64,000 bases of DNA, from assembly GCF_018449525.1 (NCBI RefSeq), contig NZ_JAAVUS010000002.1:62001-126000 (forward strand), in the 5' to 3' direction. Position numbers and translations under genes: made by a program. Under the pieces are notes generated by a model. That model did not search any database. It was not told the origin of the DNA and saw only the letters and a program-made list of their open reading frames with translations. Shown here one piece after another: positions 9,151-19,191 of this stretch. The stretch is from Bradyrhizobium sp. dw_78 (GTDB taxonomy: Bacteria; Pseudomonadota; Alphaproteobacteria; Rhizobiales; Xanthobacteraceae). Every line of letters begins with the position of its first letter. Position 1 is the first letter of the stretch.

Positions 9151-9696
9151 ATGTCGATCGAAGACCTGAAGAACCTCATTCCGGACTTCGCCAAGGACGT
9201 CAGGCTCAACCTGACGTCCATGCTGTCCGATGAGGCCCTGGAGCCGCAGACGAAATACGGCCTGTTCCTCGCCTCGGCGATCGCGACACGAAATCCGATC
9301 GTGGTGGCTGCGCTGGAGAGCCTGGCCGCCGAACATTTGACGCCGGCGGCCATCGCCGCGGCCAAGGCGGCCGCGTCGGTCATGGCGATGAACAACATCT
9401 ATTACCGCTTCGCACATCTCGCATCCAACAAGGAATATGCGGGAATGCCGGCGCGGTTGCGGATGAATGTCATCGCTAATCCCGGCATCGCCAAGACCGA
9501 TTTCGAACTGTGGTCGCTGGCCGTATCCGCCATCAATGGCTGTGGCGCCTGCATCGATGCCCACGAAAAGGTATTGCAAGAGGCAGGCGTGGCCTCCAGC
9601 GCGATCCAGACGGCCGTCCGCTTCGCCGCGATCATCCAGTCGGTCGCCATCGCGATCGAGGCGGGAAGCTCCAGTCTGGCAGACGCCGCCGAATAA
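9151..9696 (+). CDS. alkyl hydroperoxidase AhpD family protein
   Basis: 181 residues of the carboxymuconolactone decarboxylase/AhpD fold. The redox motif C-G-A-C-I-D-A-H (CxxC plus the downstream His) is intact near residue 130, after N-N-I-Y-Y-R-F and [13 protein letters not shown]. AhpD proteins reduce AhpC-type peroxiredoxins, so the pairing with the preceding gene points to peroxide defence for oxygen-sensitive nitrogenase (inference). The start at 9151 lies just past the peroxiredoxin stop. Confidence 0.85.
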   Translation: MSIEDLKNLIPDFAKDVRLNLTSMLSDEALEPQTKYGLFLASAIATRNPIVVAALESLAAEHLTPAAIAAAKAAASVMAMNNIYYRFAHLASNKEYAGMPARLRMNVIANPGIAKTDFELWSLAVSAINGCGACIDAHEKVLQEAGVASSAIQTAVRFAAIIQSVAIAIEAGSSSLADAAE

Positions 9697-9788
9697 CATT
9701 GCGCCCGGCGCCGGGCAACCGTCTGGTCATGACGGCCGGCGCCGGCTGCACATCGGCCTCCTTCGAGCCGGTCCTCACGGGATGACCG

Positions 9789-10085
9789 TCAGCCGAACTT
9801 GAACAGCACCCCATAGCCGCCGCGCGGATAGCTCCACTCGATGTCACCGCCCGGCTCGCCGATGACCCGGCAGGTGCCGCATTCCACGCAGCCATCGACG
9901 GTAACCTCGACCTGGCCCGCGTCGTTGAGTTCGTAGCATCGCGCCGGGCAGGCCCTGAGCAAAGTGAGCAGCGCCGGCGACGGCACCGTGTGCGGCCGCA
10001 CCTTGATGTGGGGGCGCCCGGCATCGACGAGATAGCGGTTGTAAAACAGCTTGTCCTCGACACGTACAGAGAGTTCGGTTGTCAT
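9789..10085 (-). CDS. fixX: FixX, ferredoxin-like protein of the FixABCX complex
   Basis: 98 residues. The cysteine pattern C-P-A-R-C-Y ... C-V-E-C-G-T-C-R-V matches FixX, which carries a 4Fe-4S centre and, with FixC, forms the membrane-side branch of the FixABCX bifurcating electron-transfer complex that supplies low-potential electrons to nitrogenase. The start is the ATG at 10085; the frame extends upstream without support. It is the last gene of fixABCX, separated from fixC by 102 bases containing a hairpin. Confidence 0.93.
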   Translation of the reverse strand: MTTELSVRVEDKLFYNRYLVDAGRPHIKVRPHTVPSPALLTLLRACPARCYELNDAGQVEVTVDGCVECGTCRVIGEPGGDIEWSYPRGGYGVLFKFG

Positions 10086-10137
10086 GTTTCGATCTCCATC
10101 GTTATAAGGCCGCCAGAATCCCGTCTTGCCGTCCAGG

Positions 10138-10186
10138 GCATGATCTCCGCGCAAACGCGTTTAGCGTTTGTCGCGAGGGATCATGC
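10138..10186. repeat. palindromic intergenic element between fixC and fixX
   Basis: Outer arms GCATGATC and GATCATGC enclose inner arms CGCGCAAACGCG / CGTTTGTCGCG. It starts two bases past the fixC stop. Such elements are common between genes in Bradyrhizobium. It may attenuate transcription into fixX or protect the fixABC message (inference). Confidence 0.6.
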
Positions 10187-10187
10187 T

Positions 10188-11495
10188 CTAGCGCCAGGCC
10201 CGGGCGAAGCGGAAGGCATCGCCGAACAGGCCGGTCCACGATCGCGCGCTCACGAATGAGCGCAGCGTGGTCTTTTCCTTCTCCGCTTTCGGCGTGCCGT
10301 CGACGCGCACGAAATTCTGCATCGCCTTGGAGACGAGCTGCGGATAGGTAAGGAAGAAATTCTGCGACTGGATATGCATCAGTTGCGGCATATCCTTGTA
10401 TTTCTTGAGATCCTTGATGACGAAGGAATCGTCCAGCATCTTCTTGTAGAGCGACAGGTTCTCCTTCGTCATCGGATCCCGGCGCGACTTGACCTGGAAG
10501 ATCGCTTCGGCGGCGATGCGACCCGAAGTCATCGCGAGGTTCGACCCTTCGCGGTGGATCGCGTTGTTGAGCTGGGCCGCGTCGCCGACCACGACCCAGC
10601 CATGGCCGTAAAGCTGCGGAATCGCCTTGTAGCCGCCTTCGGGAATGAGATGCGCGGAATATTCCTTGACCTCGGAGCCCTCGATCAGCGGCGCCACCGA
10701 CGGATGACGCTTGAACCGCTCGAGCAGACCGTAAGGCGTTTCTCCCGTCTTCTCGAAATCGGACACGAGGCATCCAATGCCGAGCGACACACACTCCTTG
10801 TTCGCATAGATAAAGCCCATGCCCGTCATGCCGCGCGAGATGGTGCCGGCGGCCTCGATCACGGTGCCTTCATCGCCCTTGAGGTTGAAGCGCGCCTCGA
10901 TGGTTTCACGCGGCAGGAAATGCATTTCCTTGACCGCGAGCGCGACATTGTCGGGCCGCGGCCGCGCCCGCAGATCGGCCCGCGTTCCGAGCAACCCGTT
11001 GACGCCTTCGGCAAGCACGACCACATCGGCATGCACTTCGCCGTCATGCCGGTCGGTACGCACGCCGATCACCCGGCCGTAGGCGTCCTGCGCCAGCTCG
11101 GTCACGGTCGTCTCGCATAGCACCGTCGCACCGGCTTCGCGCACCTTGGACGAGAACCATTTGTCGAATTGAGCGCGGATGATGGTGTAGCGGTTGGGAC
11201 GCTCCTCGTTGAAATCATCGGATCGATAATGCAACCCGACATGGGAGCGGTCGTCCATCATCCAGAAGCGCTGCTCGACCAGATGACGTTCGAGCGGCGC
11301 ATCCTCCCGGAAATCCGGGATCAGCTTCTCCAGCATGTCGGCGTAAAGGATCGCACCCTGAACGTTCTTCGATCCGGAATATTCGCCGCGCTCGAGTTGC
11401 AGCACCTTGAGGCCACGCTGGGCCAGCGTCAGCGCGGCGGCGTTGCCGGCCATCCCGGCGCCGACGACGATTGCGTCGAATTTTTCTTCGATCAT
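10188..11495 (-). CDS. fixC: FixC, FAD-dependent ETF-quinone oxidoreductase-like protein
   Basis: 435 residues. The N-terminal FAD-binding motif [27 protein letters not shown] is complete, with the conserved [11 protein letters not shown] segment, a [12 protein letters not shown] strand and the late [24 protein letters not shown] region. FixC accepts electrons from FixAB and passes them to quinone and, through FixX, to the low-potential branch. It lies between fixB and fixX. The start ATG at 11495 has a GGAGCG site. Confidence 0.95.
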   Translation of the reverse strand: MIEEKFDAIVVGAGMAGNAAALTLAQRGLKVLQLERGEYSGSKNVQGAILYADMLEKLIPDFREDAPLERHLVEQRFWMMDDRSHVGLHYRSDDFNEERPNRYTIIRAQFDKWFSSKVREAGATVLCETTVTELAQDAYGRVIGVRTDRHDGEVHADVVVLAEGVNGLLGTRADLRARPRPDNVALAVKEMHFLPRETIEARFNLKGDEGTVIEAAGTISRGMTGMGFIYANKECVSLGIGCLVSDFEKTGETPYGLLERFKRHPSVAPLIEGSEVKEYSAHLIPEGGYKAIPQLYGHGWVVVGDAAQLNNAIHREGSNLAMTSGRIAAEAIFQVKSRRDPMTKENLSLYKKMLDDSFVIKDLKKYKDMPQLMHIQSQNFFLTYPQLVSKAMQNFVRVDGTPKAEKEKTTLRSFVSARSWTGLFGDAFRFARAWR

Positions 11496-11564
11496 GGCAC
11501 GCTCCTTTGTTCAGTGGCGCATGTTCTTGACGGCGCACCGGTACCCGCTTCGCCGAAACATGCG

Positions 11565-12668
11565 CTAACTTGCGATCCGGTCGCGCGAATGCGGCGACAG
11601 GCGCGCGCGAAACGCTTCCGTCAGCGCCGGCAGCAATCTGATCGCGTCGGTGACGATGCCGACGTGGGCGAAATCGAAGATCGGCGCATTCTTGTCGGTG
11701 TTGATCGCAACGATGAGATCGGCGCCCTCCACCCCGACCCGATGCTGGATCGCGCCCGAGATCCCGGCAGCGATGTAGAGTTTCGGCCGGATGGTCTTGC
11801 CGGTCTGCCCGATCTGCCGGTCGGAAGTCACCCAGCCCTTCTGCACCAGCGGCCGCGAACAGCCATATTCGGCGCCGAGCAGCGACGCGAGCTGCCGCAC
11901 GAGCTGGAAATTCTCCGGCGACCCGAGCCCCAGGCCGCCCGCGACCACGACGTCGGCATAAGCGAGATTCGATTTGGCGGATTCGCGATCCGGCAGGAAC
12001 GACAGCACCTTGGTGACGATATCGTCTTCGACCAGACCCAACGGATGGACGATGATACGGCCGGGATCGCGCTCGACCCGTTCCGGCATCGACATCACGC
12101 GGGGCCGCACCGTCGCCATCTGGGGCCGGTAGTTGAGCGTATAGATCGTACACATCAGCGAACCGCCAAAGGTCGGGCGGGTCGCGGCGAGCGAGCCGTC
12201 GCTATCGACGTCCAGCGCCGTACAGTCGGCCGTCAGCCCGGTCAGCAGCGTCGTCGCCACCGAACCCGCGAGGTCGCGGCCGAGCGTGGTGGCGCCAAGC
12301 AGCAAAATCTCCGGCTTGTAGGTGTTGACGACGTCGGTCAGGGCCTTGGTGTAGGATTCGTTGCGATAGTCGGTGAGCAGATTGTCGGCAACGACGTAAG
12401 CGAGATCGGCGCCGTAGCAGAAGGCTTCGGCAGCAGCCTGCCGCGTTGCCTCGCCCTCGGGCCCGATCACCACGGCGGCGAGATCGACCTTGAGCTTGTC
12501 GGCCAACTGCCGCCCGGCGCCCAGCAATTCCCACGATACGGGATGGACCTGACCGCGTTCCTGTTCAATGAACACCCAGACGTGCTTGTAGCCCTTGAAA
12601 TGTTCCGGCAGCTCCTTCTTGGTCGCCGCACGGCCTGCCGGGGCTGGTGTTTTCGCGGGCTCGCTCAT
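11565..12668 (-). CDS. fixB: FixB, electron transfer flavoprotein alpha subunit
   Basis: 367 residues. An N-terminal ETF domain ([29 protein letters not shown]) is followed by the C-terminal FAD-binding region: [51 protein letters not shown] and [20 protein letters not shown]. It pairs with FixA to form the bifurcating flavoprotein. The first ~20 residues are Ala/Pro-rich. fixA ends 21 bases upstream. Confidence 0.95.
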   Translation of the reverse strand: MSEPAKTPAPAGRAATKKELPEHFKGYKHVWVFIEQERGQVHPVSWELLGAGRQLADKLKVDLAAVVIGPEGEATRQAAAEAFCYGADLAYVVADNLLTDYRNESYTKALTDVVNTYKPEILLLGATTLGRDLAGSVATTLLTGLTADCTALDVDSDGSLAATRPTFGGSLMCTIYTLNYRPQMATVRPRVMSMPERVERDPGRIIVHPLGLVEDDIVTKVLSFLPDRESAKSNLAYADVVVAGGLGLGSPENFQLVRQLASLLGAEYGCSRPLVQKGWVTSDRQIGQTGKTIRPKLYIAAGISGAIQHRVGVEGADLIVAINTDKNAPIFDFAHVGIVTDAIRLLPALTEAFRARLSPHSRDRIAS

Positions 12669-12689
12669 CTCGGCTCCCCTATCAATCCA

Positions 12690-13535
12690 TTAGAATCCGC
12701 GTGCCAGCGCCGCGAGCTCTGCCTCGAGCTTGGGCTGCCGCTTGAAAATATCCTCGATCAGCGCCTCCGCGGGCGGCCGGCTGCCGAAGTCGATGAGAAC
12801 CGCCTTCTCCGCGCGTGGCGACGGCGCGAAGACCTTCTTGACGATGGTCGGCGAACCCCGCAGCCCGCATTTTGCGATGTCTTCGACCCCGGCATCCTGC
12901 GCGCTCCATTTGACGATCTCGGCGCGCGCCGCCCGCAGCGCATCGATCATCGCGCCGCGCCGGATCTCGTTGGTCGCCTCCAGCATGGTGATCAGGCAGG
13001 GCAGCCTGGTGCGCAGCACCTGCACACCCCCTTCAGAGCGCCGTTCGGCCTCGATGGTGCGCGCGGCAAGATCGAGCGAACCGATCTTGGCGACATAAGT
13101 GAGCTGCAACAGGCCGAGCCGCTTGGCGATGCCGGGGCCGACCTGGGCCGTGTCCCCGTCGATCGTCTGCTTGCCCGTGAAAATGATGTCCGGCGCGCCG
13201 TAGGTCTCGCCGATCTTGCGGACGGCGGTCGCGAGCGCATAGGTCGTGGCCAGCGTATCCGCGCCGGCGAAGAAGCGATCAGTCAGCAGCACCGCGCGGT
13301 CGGCCCCGAAGGTCAGTGCCTTGCGCAGGCTGTCCTCGGCCGACGGCGGCCCCATCGTCAGCACCGTGACCTCGCCGCCGAACTTGTCGCGCAATTCAAG
13401 CGCGGCCTCGAGCGCGAACAAATCGTACGGGTTGATGATGGTCGGCACGCCTTGGCGCATGATCGTGTTGGTCACGGGATGAACACGGATCTGCGCCGAA
13501 TCCGGAACTTGCTTGATGCAGACGACAATATGCAT
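12690..13535 (-). CDS. fixA: FixA, electron transfer flavoprotein beta subunit
   Basis: 281 residues from MHIVVCIKQVPDSAQIRVHP, the standard FixA start; an upstream in-frame extension is ignored. It has LTMGPPSAEDSLRKALTFGADRAVLLTD, FTGKQTIDGDTAQVGPGIA and a late L-R-G-S-P-T-I-V-K-K-V segment. It binds NADH-side flavin in the FixABCX complex. It is the first gene of fixABCX, read from the candidate -24/-12 promoter 43 bases upstream. Confidence 0.95.
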   Translation of the reverse strand: MHIVVCIKQVPDSAQIRVHPVTNTIMRQGVPTIINPYDLFALEAALELRDKFGGEVTVLTMGPPSAEDSLRKALTFGADRAVLLTDRFFAGADTLATTYALATAVRKIGETYGAPDIIFTGKQTIDGDTAQVGPGIAKRLGLLQLTYVAKIGSLDLAARTIEAERRSEGGVQVLRTRLPCLITMLEATNEIRRGAMIDALRAARAEIVKWSAQDAGVEDIAKCGLRGSPTIVKKVFAPSPRAEKAVLIDFGSRPPAEALIEDIFKRQPKLEAELAALARGF

Positions 13536-13577
13536 GCGATGGCTCCGAGCCTGCCTGGTGGGCTCAGAAACAGGATA

Positions 13578-13592
13578 GCAAGTGTCGTACCA
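13578..13592 (-). promoter_or_regulatory. sigma-54 promoter for fixABCX
   Basis: Read on the minus strand: TGGTAC-GACAC-TTGC, GG-N10-GC intact. It is 43 bases before the fixA ATG. Confidence 0.65.
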
Positions 13593-13696
13593 GTCGCGGT
13601 CCCACCGAAATATCAACGCGAAGACAATGACTTGAGGACAGGAACCGACAATCTGTCATGATTTTCCTGACCCCCGCCAACCGCACATTTGCGACA

Positions 13697-13712
13697 CGTC
13701 GCAAATGCGACA
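13697..13712. promoter_or_regulatory. NifA-site-like sequence upstream of fixA
   Basis: On the minus strand TGTCGCATTTGCGACG, a TGT-N10-ACA site with one mismatch (ACG), about 105 bases upstream of the -24 element. It overlaps a 9-2-9 perfect palindrome at 13687-13706 (ATTTGCGAC-AC-GTCGCAAAT) and contains GTCGCAAATGCGAC, which recurs with one change near nifV. Confidence 0.4.
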
Positions 13713-13818
13713 GCGCGGTTACGCGGAAGAATAGCAACGGCGTTGCAGGGAGCCCCGCCCCTCGCCGCCCGGATTCGCGCGGCAGCGGCCCGGGATGCGA
13801 TCGCACGAAGCCGCAGGC

Positions 13819-14169
13819 TCATTTGAGTGTGGAGAGCGGCACGATGTTGCGCGGCTTGGCTGGCGCCACCGCGTCCTTCAAGACCTTGAACACGCGCTGA
13901 TCGAGCGGCGACGAGGCGACGAAGTCGGCATAGGCCTGCTCAAGCACCGCTTTGCAGCGTTCAGCCACGACGGCATCGGGCAAGCCAGAGAAATCCTCGC
14001 TCACGAGATACTGGCCCATGCGCCGCAGGATATGGAGCCGCACCACATTGACCACGTTCGGGTCATAGTCGACCCCGAGCAAGGTAAAGAAATCCTCGGC
14101 CGCGGATGCTCTATGCATCTGATCGAGCACGCCGCCCGGTGTGTTGGCTGATGTCGGAGCGCCGCTCAT
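13819..14169 (-). CDS. nifW: NifW, nitrogenase stabilizing/protective protein
   Basis: 116 residues, the usual size. The core [34 protein letters not shown] matches NifW, followed by [13 protein letters not shown] and a conserved F-K-V-L-K-D. NifW associates with the MoFe protein and helps protect it from oxygen. Its ATG overlaps the cysE TGA (ATGA). Confidence 0.93.
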   Translation of the reverse strand: MSGAPTSANTPGGVLDQMHRASAAEDFFTLLGVDYDPNVVNVVRLHILRRMGQYLVSEDFSGLPDAVVAERCKAVLEQAYADFVASSPLDQRVFKVLKDAVAPAKPRNIVPLSTLK

Positions 14170-14996
14170 TGCCGGCTTCCCTCGGATTGCATTGTCGCGA
14201 CCACGCAGAGCGCGGCCGCATCCCTGTCTTCCCGTCCCGTCCCGCTTCCCTCGCGCAGCCGCTTCTGCATATGGGCCAGCCGCGCTTCGAGAAACTCGAT
14301 GCGGTCCAGCACCACCGAGATCGCCTCTCCGACCGGATCCGGCATCAGATGATGATCGAGGTCGATCCGGCCGACCACGCGCCGGTGGCCGATTTCCGGC
14401 CGGACCACCCTGGCAGGAATGCCGACCACGGTGACTTCAGGCGGCGTGCCGTCGATCACGACGGAATTGGCCCCGACCCGCGTACCGCGCCCGATGGTAA
14501 TGGGCCCGAGAATTTTTGCGCCGGCGCCGACGACGACGCGGTCTTCCAGCGTGGGGTGGCGCTTGCCCGGTGACCAGGAGGTGCCGCCCAGCGTCACGCC
14601 GTGATACAGCGTGACATCATTGCCGACCTCGGCGGTCTCGCCGATAACGACGCCGGCGCCATGATCGATGAAGAACCGGTGCCCGATCCTCGCTGCCGGA
14701 TGGATATCGACATTGGTCAGGAAGCGGCCAAGCCAGGACAACAGCCGGGCCGCGAACTTCCAGTCCGCTCTCCACAGCCGATGGGCGATGCGATGCCAGA
14801 TCAGCGCATGTACGCCCGGATAGGTGAGCAGCGTCTCCAGTTCACTGCGGGCGGCGGGGTCGCGCAGACGAACGCAACCGACATCCTCTTTGATCAGCTG
14901 CAACAGCGAAGGCAGACGAAGCTCGGCATCCGCCAGGGGATTGCTCGGGGGATCGCTGACGCGCATATCGACGGCGTCGGTCATGGGCGGCCTCAT
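14166..14996 (-). CDS. cysE: serine O-acetyltransferase (NifP/CysE type)
   Basis: 276 residues with the left-handed beta-helix hexapeptide repeats. Catalytic His residues are in [17 protein letters not shown] and [29 protein letters not shown] and the PARVVRP end are typical. It makes O-acetylserine, the precursor of cysteine, which NifS and SufS use as sulfur donor and which boosts acetyl-CoA turnover near homocitrate synthesis. The start is taken at 14996, where ATG overlaps the nifV stop; 14984 is an alternative. Confidence 0.9.
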   Translation of the reverse strand: MRPPMTDAVDMRVSDPPSNPLADAELRLPSLLQLIKEDVGCVRLRDPAARSELETLLTYPGVHALIWHRIAHRLWRADWKFAARLLSWLGRFLTNVDIHPAARIGHRFFIDHGAGVVIGETAEVGNDVTLYHGVTLGGTSWSPGKRHPTLEDRVVVGAGAKILGPITIGRGTRVGANSVVIDGTPPEVTVVGIPARVVRPEIGHRRVVGRIDLDHHLMPDPVGEAISVVLDRIEFLEARLAHMQKRLREGSGTGREDRDAAALCVVATMQSEGSRQ

Positions 14997-16198
14997 GCAC
15001 AATTGGGAAGTCTCGAATCGCAAACCTCGCGCCAGATCTGCGTGACGGCTTCATGGCCGACCGGGCCCTTGTTGCGCACCGCATGGTCACGCACGCGCGC
15101 GAGAATATTCTGCAGCTGGTCGGAACTCGCCGGCAGCCGCAGATCCGACAACAGCGAAGTAATCGCCGATAGCCCCGAATGTTTGCCGATGACGATACGG
15201 TTGGCGCGTCCGAACAGCACCGGATCAAGCGACTGATAGGTGCGATGATCCTTGAGAAGCCCATCGACATGAATGCCGGATTCGTGGGTGAAGACATGCT
15301 CGCCCACGATCGCCTTGTTGAGCGGAATGGTACGCGCCGCCGCCGCAGCGACAATGCTGGCGACGTTGCCGAGCTCGGACAATACGATGCCGGTCTCCCG
15401 CCCGTATAATTGCCTGAGCGCGACCGCCACCTCTTCCAGAGGCGCGTTACCGGCCCTTTCGCCGAGCCCGATCACCGTAACCGAAGCGTGGGTGGCGCCG
15501 GCCTTGATGGCGGCCAGCGTATTCGCCGTGGCAAGCCCGAGATCGTCGTGGCCGTGAAATTCAAGTTCGAGGTCGGTCGTCGCACGCAAGGCAGTCATCA
15601 GCGCACGGCTCGAATCCGGATCGAGCACGCTCAACGTGTCGGCCACGCGAAACCGCCGCGCACCGGCAGCCTTCGCGGTGGCGATGATCTCGATCAGGAA
15701 ATCGACGTCGGCGCGCGATGAATCTTCGCCGCCGACCGCGACGGCCAGGCCCTTGCCGCGTGCATATCCAACGACGCGCTTGACCATCTCGATCGCATTG
15801 GATCGCCTGCCGCCAAGCTTGGCCGCGATCTGCACATCGGAAACCGGCACCGATACATTGACCATCGACACGCCCGCCGCGATGGCGGCATCGACGTCCT
15901 CTGTCCGCATTCGGCACCAGGCGATCGTCGTCAGCGGCAGCTCCGCCTCGACGATGGCCCGGATCGCGGTGATTTCCTCGCGACCCATCGCCGGCGTTCC
16001 CGCCTCCAGTTCCGGAACGCCTGCACGGGCCAGCGCCTGCGCGATCGCAACCTTCTCCGCGGTGGTGAATGCGACACCGGGCGCCTGCTCGCCATCGCGC
16101 AGCGTCGTGTCGTTGAGAACGATCGGCGCAAGCTTGGTCGCTCCGATCGCGGGACGATCGAGGGGGAAAGGCTGATCGGATGTCGGCTGCTCGATCAT
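14993..16198 (-). CDS. nifV: NifV, homocitrate synthase
   Basis: 401 residues. [22 protein letters not shown] is the metal- and substrate-binding start of the DRE-TIM barrel, with [25 protein letters not shown] and NAPLEEV. It condenses acetyl-CoA and 2-oxoglutarate to homocitrate, the organic ligand of FeMo-co. Possession of nifV fits a bacterium that fixes nitrogen in the free-living state. The start with AGGAT is chosen over the longer frame to 16276. It heads nifV-cysE-nifW. Confidence 0.96.
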   Translation of the reverse strand: MIEQPTSDQPFPLDRPAIGATKLAPIVLNDTTLRDGEQAPGVAFTTAEKVAIAQALARAGVPELEAGTPAMGREEITAIRAIVEAELPLTTIAWCRMRTEDVDAAIAAGVSMVNVSVPVSDVQIAAKLGGRRSNAIEMVKRVVGYARGKGLAVAVGGEDSSRADVDFLIEIIATAKAAGARRFRVADTLSVLDPDSSRALMTALRATTDLELEFHGHDDLGLATANTLAAIKAGATHASVTVIGLGERAGNAPLEEVAVALRQLYGRETGIVLSELGNVASIVAAAAARTIPLNKAIVGEHVFTHESGIHVDGLLKDHRTYQSLDPVLFGRANRIVIGKHSGLSAITSLLSDLRLPASSDQLQNILARVRDHAVRNKGPVGHEAVTQIWREVCDSRLPNCA

Positions 16199-16282
16199 GA
16201 AATCCTCACCACGGCGGCGGCTTGACCCGGAGAAGCCTGCAGAACACAAATTCCACGACGCATCTCCAATATCCAAAGAAGA

Positions 16283-16297
16283 GCAACCTCCGTGCCA
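16283..16297 (-). promoter_or_regulatory. sigma-54 promoter for nifV-cysE-nifW
   Basis: Minus strand TGGCAC-GGAGG-TTGC, a perfect match to the -24/-12 consensus, 84 bases before the nifV start. Confidence 0.8.
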
Positions 16298-16322
16298 GCG
16301 TTAAGATGGCCACCTAACCTCA

Positions 16323-16342
16323 TGAAAAATAGTTATTTTTCA
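16323..16342. promoter_or_regulatory. AT-rich palindrome between nifV promoter and activator site
   Basis: TGAAAAATA-GT-TATTTTTCA is a perfect 9-2-9 inverted repeat in an otherwise GC-rich region, placed between the TGT-N10-ACA site and the -24/-12 element. It could aid DNA bending (IHF-type role) or bind a regulator such as the adjacent Fur-family protein. Both are inference. Confidence 0.4.
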
Positions 16343-16355
16343 CGATATTGCCGAT

Positions 16356-16371
16356 TGTCGTAATCGCGACA
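16356..16371. promoter_or_regulatory. NifA upstream activator site (nifV)
   Basis: TGTCGTAATCGCGACA, exact TGT-N10-ACA with TGTCG/CGACA arms, about 60-75 bases upstream of the -24 element. GTCGCAAACGCGAC follows at 16374-16387, a near copy of the motif upstream of fixA. Confidence 0.6.
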
Positions 16372-16390
16372 GCGTCGCAAACGCGACGAA

Positions 16391-16906
16391 CTAGCCCTGT
16401 TTCCGGCGCAGATGGACGACGACGTCGACCCCCGCGATCTCATAGCCGGGCAGAGGCTCCGGCAGCATGTCGATCAACACGCCCGGTTCGGGAACGTCGA
16501 GCAGCCTGTCTTCATGATCGACAAAGAAATGGTGATGCCCGGTCGGATTGGTGTCGAAATATGATTTCGATCCATCGATCCCGATCTGGCGCAGCAGGCC
16601 CGCACCGGTAAACTGGTTCAGCGTGTTGTAGACGGTCGCCAGCGAAAGGTGGATGCCGGCCGCGGTCACTTCGTCATGAAGCATTCCCGCGGTGACGTGA
16701 CGGCCGCCTCTCGAGAACAGCAGCGAGCCGAGGAGCAGGCGCTGATGCGTCGGCCGCAGGCCGGCCTGGCGGAGCAAATCGAGGCAACCGCGCCAGATGA
16801 GATTCTTTTCGTTCGCCTCGAAAACAAGATCGGACGGCAGGTCTGTGTCAGCGCCGGAAAATGGCTCCGGCGACTTTTCAATCGGCATTGTCGTCGTCAG
16901 ATCCAC
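16391..16906 (-). CDS. Fur family regulator, Irr-like
   Basis: 171 residues. A winged helix (LRQAGLRPTHQRLLLGSLLF ... LHDEVTAAGIHLSLATVYNTLNQFTGAGLL) is followed by a GHHHFFVDHEDRLLDV metal/haem-sensing segment. The HHH run resembles Irr, the iron-response regulator of rhizobia, rather than classical Fur. The protein has an acidic N-terminal extension of about 25 residues. It is 7 bases downstream of nifQ, so expression is likely coupled to nifH-nifQ. It may tune iron supply during nitrogen fixation (inference). Confidence 0.82.
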   Translation of the reverse strand: MDLTTTMPIEKSPEPFSGADTDLPSDLVFEANEKNLIWRGCLDLLRQAGLRPTHQRLLLGSLLFSRGGRHVTAGMLHDEVTAAGIHLSLATVYNTLNQFTGAGLLRQIGIDGSKSYFDTNPTGHHHFFVDHEDRLLDVPEPGVLIDMLPEPLPGYEIAGVDVVVHLRRKQG

Positions 16907-16912
16907 GATGCG

Positions 16913-17671
16913 TTACTCCGGTAGGTAGGACAGCGCTACTCCATTCGTGGACAGCGTTGCCAAGGTCACCTCACGACGCCGTTCCGCCATCCGGCTCTCG
17001 CCGCTCTCATCGCCGAAACAGACATTGAAATCATTGCAGTTGGTGCAGACCGGCGTACTACACATGACCAAGCCGTCGTCCTCGCAGAGCATGCGATAGA
17101 AAAACCGCTTCCACCGCATGTTCCTGGTGTTGCGGACAGCGATCGGGCCGAAGTGGCGCGCCAGCAACCTCGTCAGTTCGGAGCGGTCGCGCAGGCCGAG
17201 GTCTTCCCACAGATGGTTCGGCTCCATCGATCGCCGGGCGATCATCGCGGCAAGCCAGCGCCCGGCATTGCCTTCGCTCGATCGGTGCGCCAGCAGGAGA
17301 TCGCGCACCATCGCAATCTCGTCGTCATCGGCGCCCTCGGCATCCGCATCCTGTGCGGACCAAACGATACCCAGACCGCAAGCCGCCGGAAACCATTGCG
17401 CCATCAGACTGGCAAACTCGGCCGCCGCGAGCCCTGCCCGCCCGGCAACGGCATCGTTCTCCATCGCCGCTACCACCAGGATCGAAGCCAGCACATGCCT
17501 GTCGAAGCTGAAATCATCCTCAATGTCGGCGTCGGCCGGGTGACAGCCGGTCAGCGTCCGGTAGGCGGCGACACCGACATGCGCGCGAGCGCGCGGCGCG
17601 GCCGATGGCTTCAATAGAGGGAGCGCCGATACTGCATCGACTGTCTGCTCTCGTGGTGCCGTTGTGATCAC
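16913..17671 (-). CDS. nifQ: NifQ, molybdenum donor for FeMo-co synthesis
   Basis: About 252 residues. The defining C-terminal motif C-S-T-P-V-C-T-N-C-N-D-F-N-V-C (C-x4-C-x2-C-x5-C) is present, preceded by the helical NifQ core with MEPNHLWEDLGLRDRSELTRL and NMRWKRFFYRMLCEDDG. NifQ carries a Mo-Fe-S cluster and delivers Mo to NifEN. The start is uncertain: GTG 17671 has GGAG at good spacing, and TTG 17683 is also open. It lies 159 bases after nifH, with a repeat element between them. Confidence 0.93.
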   Translation of the reverse strand: MITTAPREQTVDAVSALPLLKPSAAPRARAHVGVAAYRTLTGCHPADADIEDDFSFDRHVLASILVVAAMENDAVAGRAGLAAAEFASLMAQWFPAACGLGIVWSAQDADAEGADDDEIAMVRDLLLAHRSSEGNAGRWLAAMIARRSMEPNHLWEDLGLRDRSELTRLLARHFGPIAVRNTRNMRWKRFFYRMLCEDDGLVMCSTPVCTNCNDFNVCFGDESGESRMAERRREVTLATLSTNGVALSYLPE

Positions 17672-17760
17672 AAGCCGCTCCAAAGCCGGTTGATCTGCCC
17701 CAAACGGATGCCGTTGGTCGTGCCGGCCCCTCTTGCGAGGGACCGGGTCTCTGCTATTTG

Positions 17761-17812
17761 TCTTGATGCGTTTTCTTCACGCGAACCGGAAGCCACTTCG
17801 CTCGAAAACGCC
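17761..17812. repeat. dispersed intergenic repeat, copy 1
   Basis: TTGATGCGTTTTCTTCACGC ... GAACCGG ... CTTCGCTCGAAAACGCC, inverted ends GCGTTTT/AAAACGC. Related copies lie near 26.7, 27.2 and 58.8 kb. It sits between nifH and nifQ. Confidence 0.6.
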
Positions 17813-17830
17813 AGAGGTCGAACGCGAGCC

Positions 17831-18859
<1,029 letters not shown>

Positions 18860-18885
18860 TCACTCCTTGTTCCGCTGACCTATTA

Positions 18886-18900
18886 GCAACCGCCGTGCCA
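18886..18900 (-). promoter_or_regulatory. sigma-54 promoter for nifH
   Basis: Minus strand TGGCAC-GGCGG-TTGC, full consensus, about 153 bases before the nifH ATG, leaving a leader of roughly 140 bases. Confidence 0.85.
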
Positions 18901-18998
18901 CTCCCACTAAGTCAATGATTAGGCTTCAAAAACGCCTGAATCCCACGGAAACGAAGGATGTTTTGAACCTGACAGCTTTGGCCCGGCTGTATGCGGTC

Positions 18999-19014
18999 TG
19001 TTGGAAATCGGACA
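18999..19014. promoter_or_regulatory. NifA upstream activator site shared by nifH and pseudo-receiver 1
   Basis: TGTTGGAAATCGGACA, exact TGT-N10-ACA. It sits about 100 bases from the nifH -24 element on one side and about 87 bases from the -24 element of the divergent gene on the other. Confidence 0.7.
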
Positions 19015-19100
19015 AGGATTGAAGCGGCTCGCGCACAGGACACCGTCGGCGTCGCCCGTCATTGCTGCATTTTTTGTGTTGGGGCCGCATTCACGCGTTA

Positions 19101-19115
19101 CGGAACGGAAATTGC
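19101..19115 (+). promoter_or_regulatory. candidate sigma-54 promoter for pseudo-receiver 1 and nifO
   Basis: CGGAAC-GGAAA-TTGC keeps GG-N10-GC and TTGC. It is divergent from nifH and 77 bases before the ATG. Confidence 0.5.
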
Positions 19116-19191
19116 TAGCAGCCAAAGCCGCGGGCGCAACCCGGAACATGTTCGCAAATCCAACATGTTCGTAAACCTTAAGGAGGCTCAC

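Noticed and set aside
11169..13661. 830-residue plus-strand frame opposite fixABC
   Set aside because: Antisense shadow caused by high GC; the minus strand holds clear fixA and fixB motifs.
19141..19175. Direct repeat CAACATGTTCG upstream of pseudo-receiver 1
   Set aside because: Two short copies only, with no link to a known operator; too weak to call.
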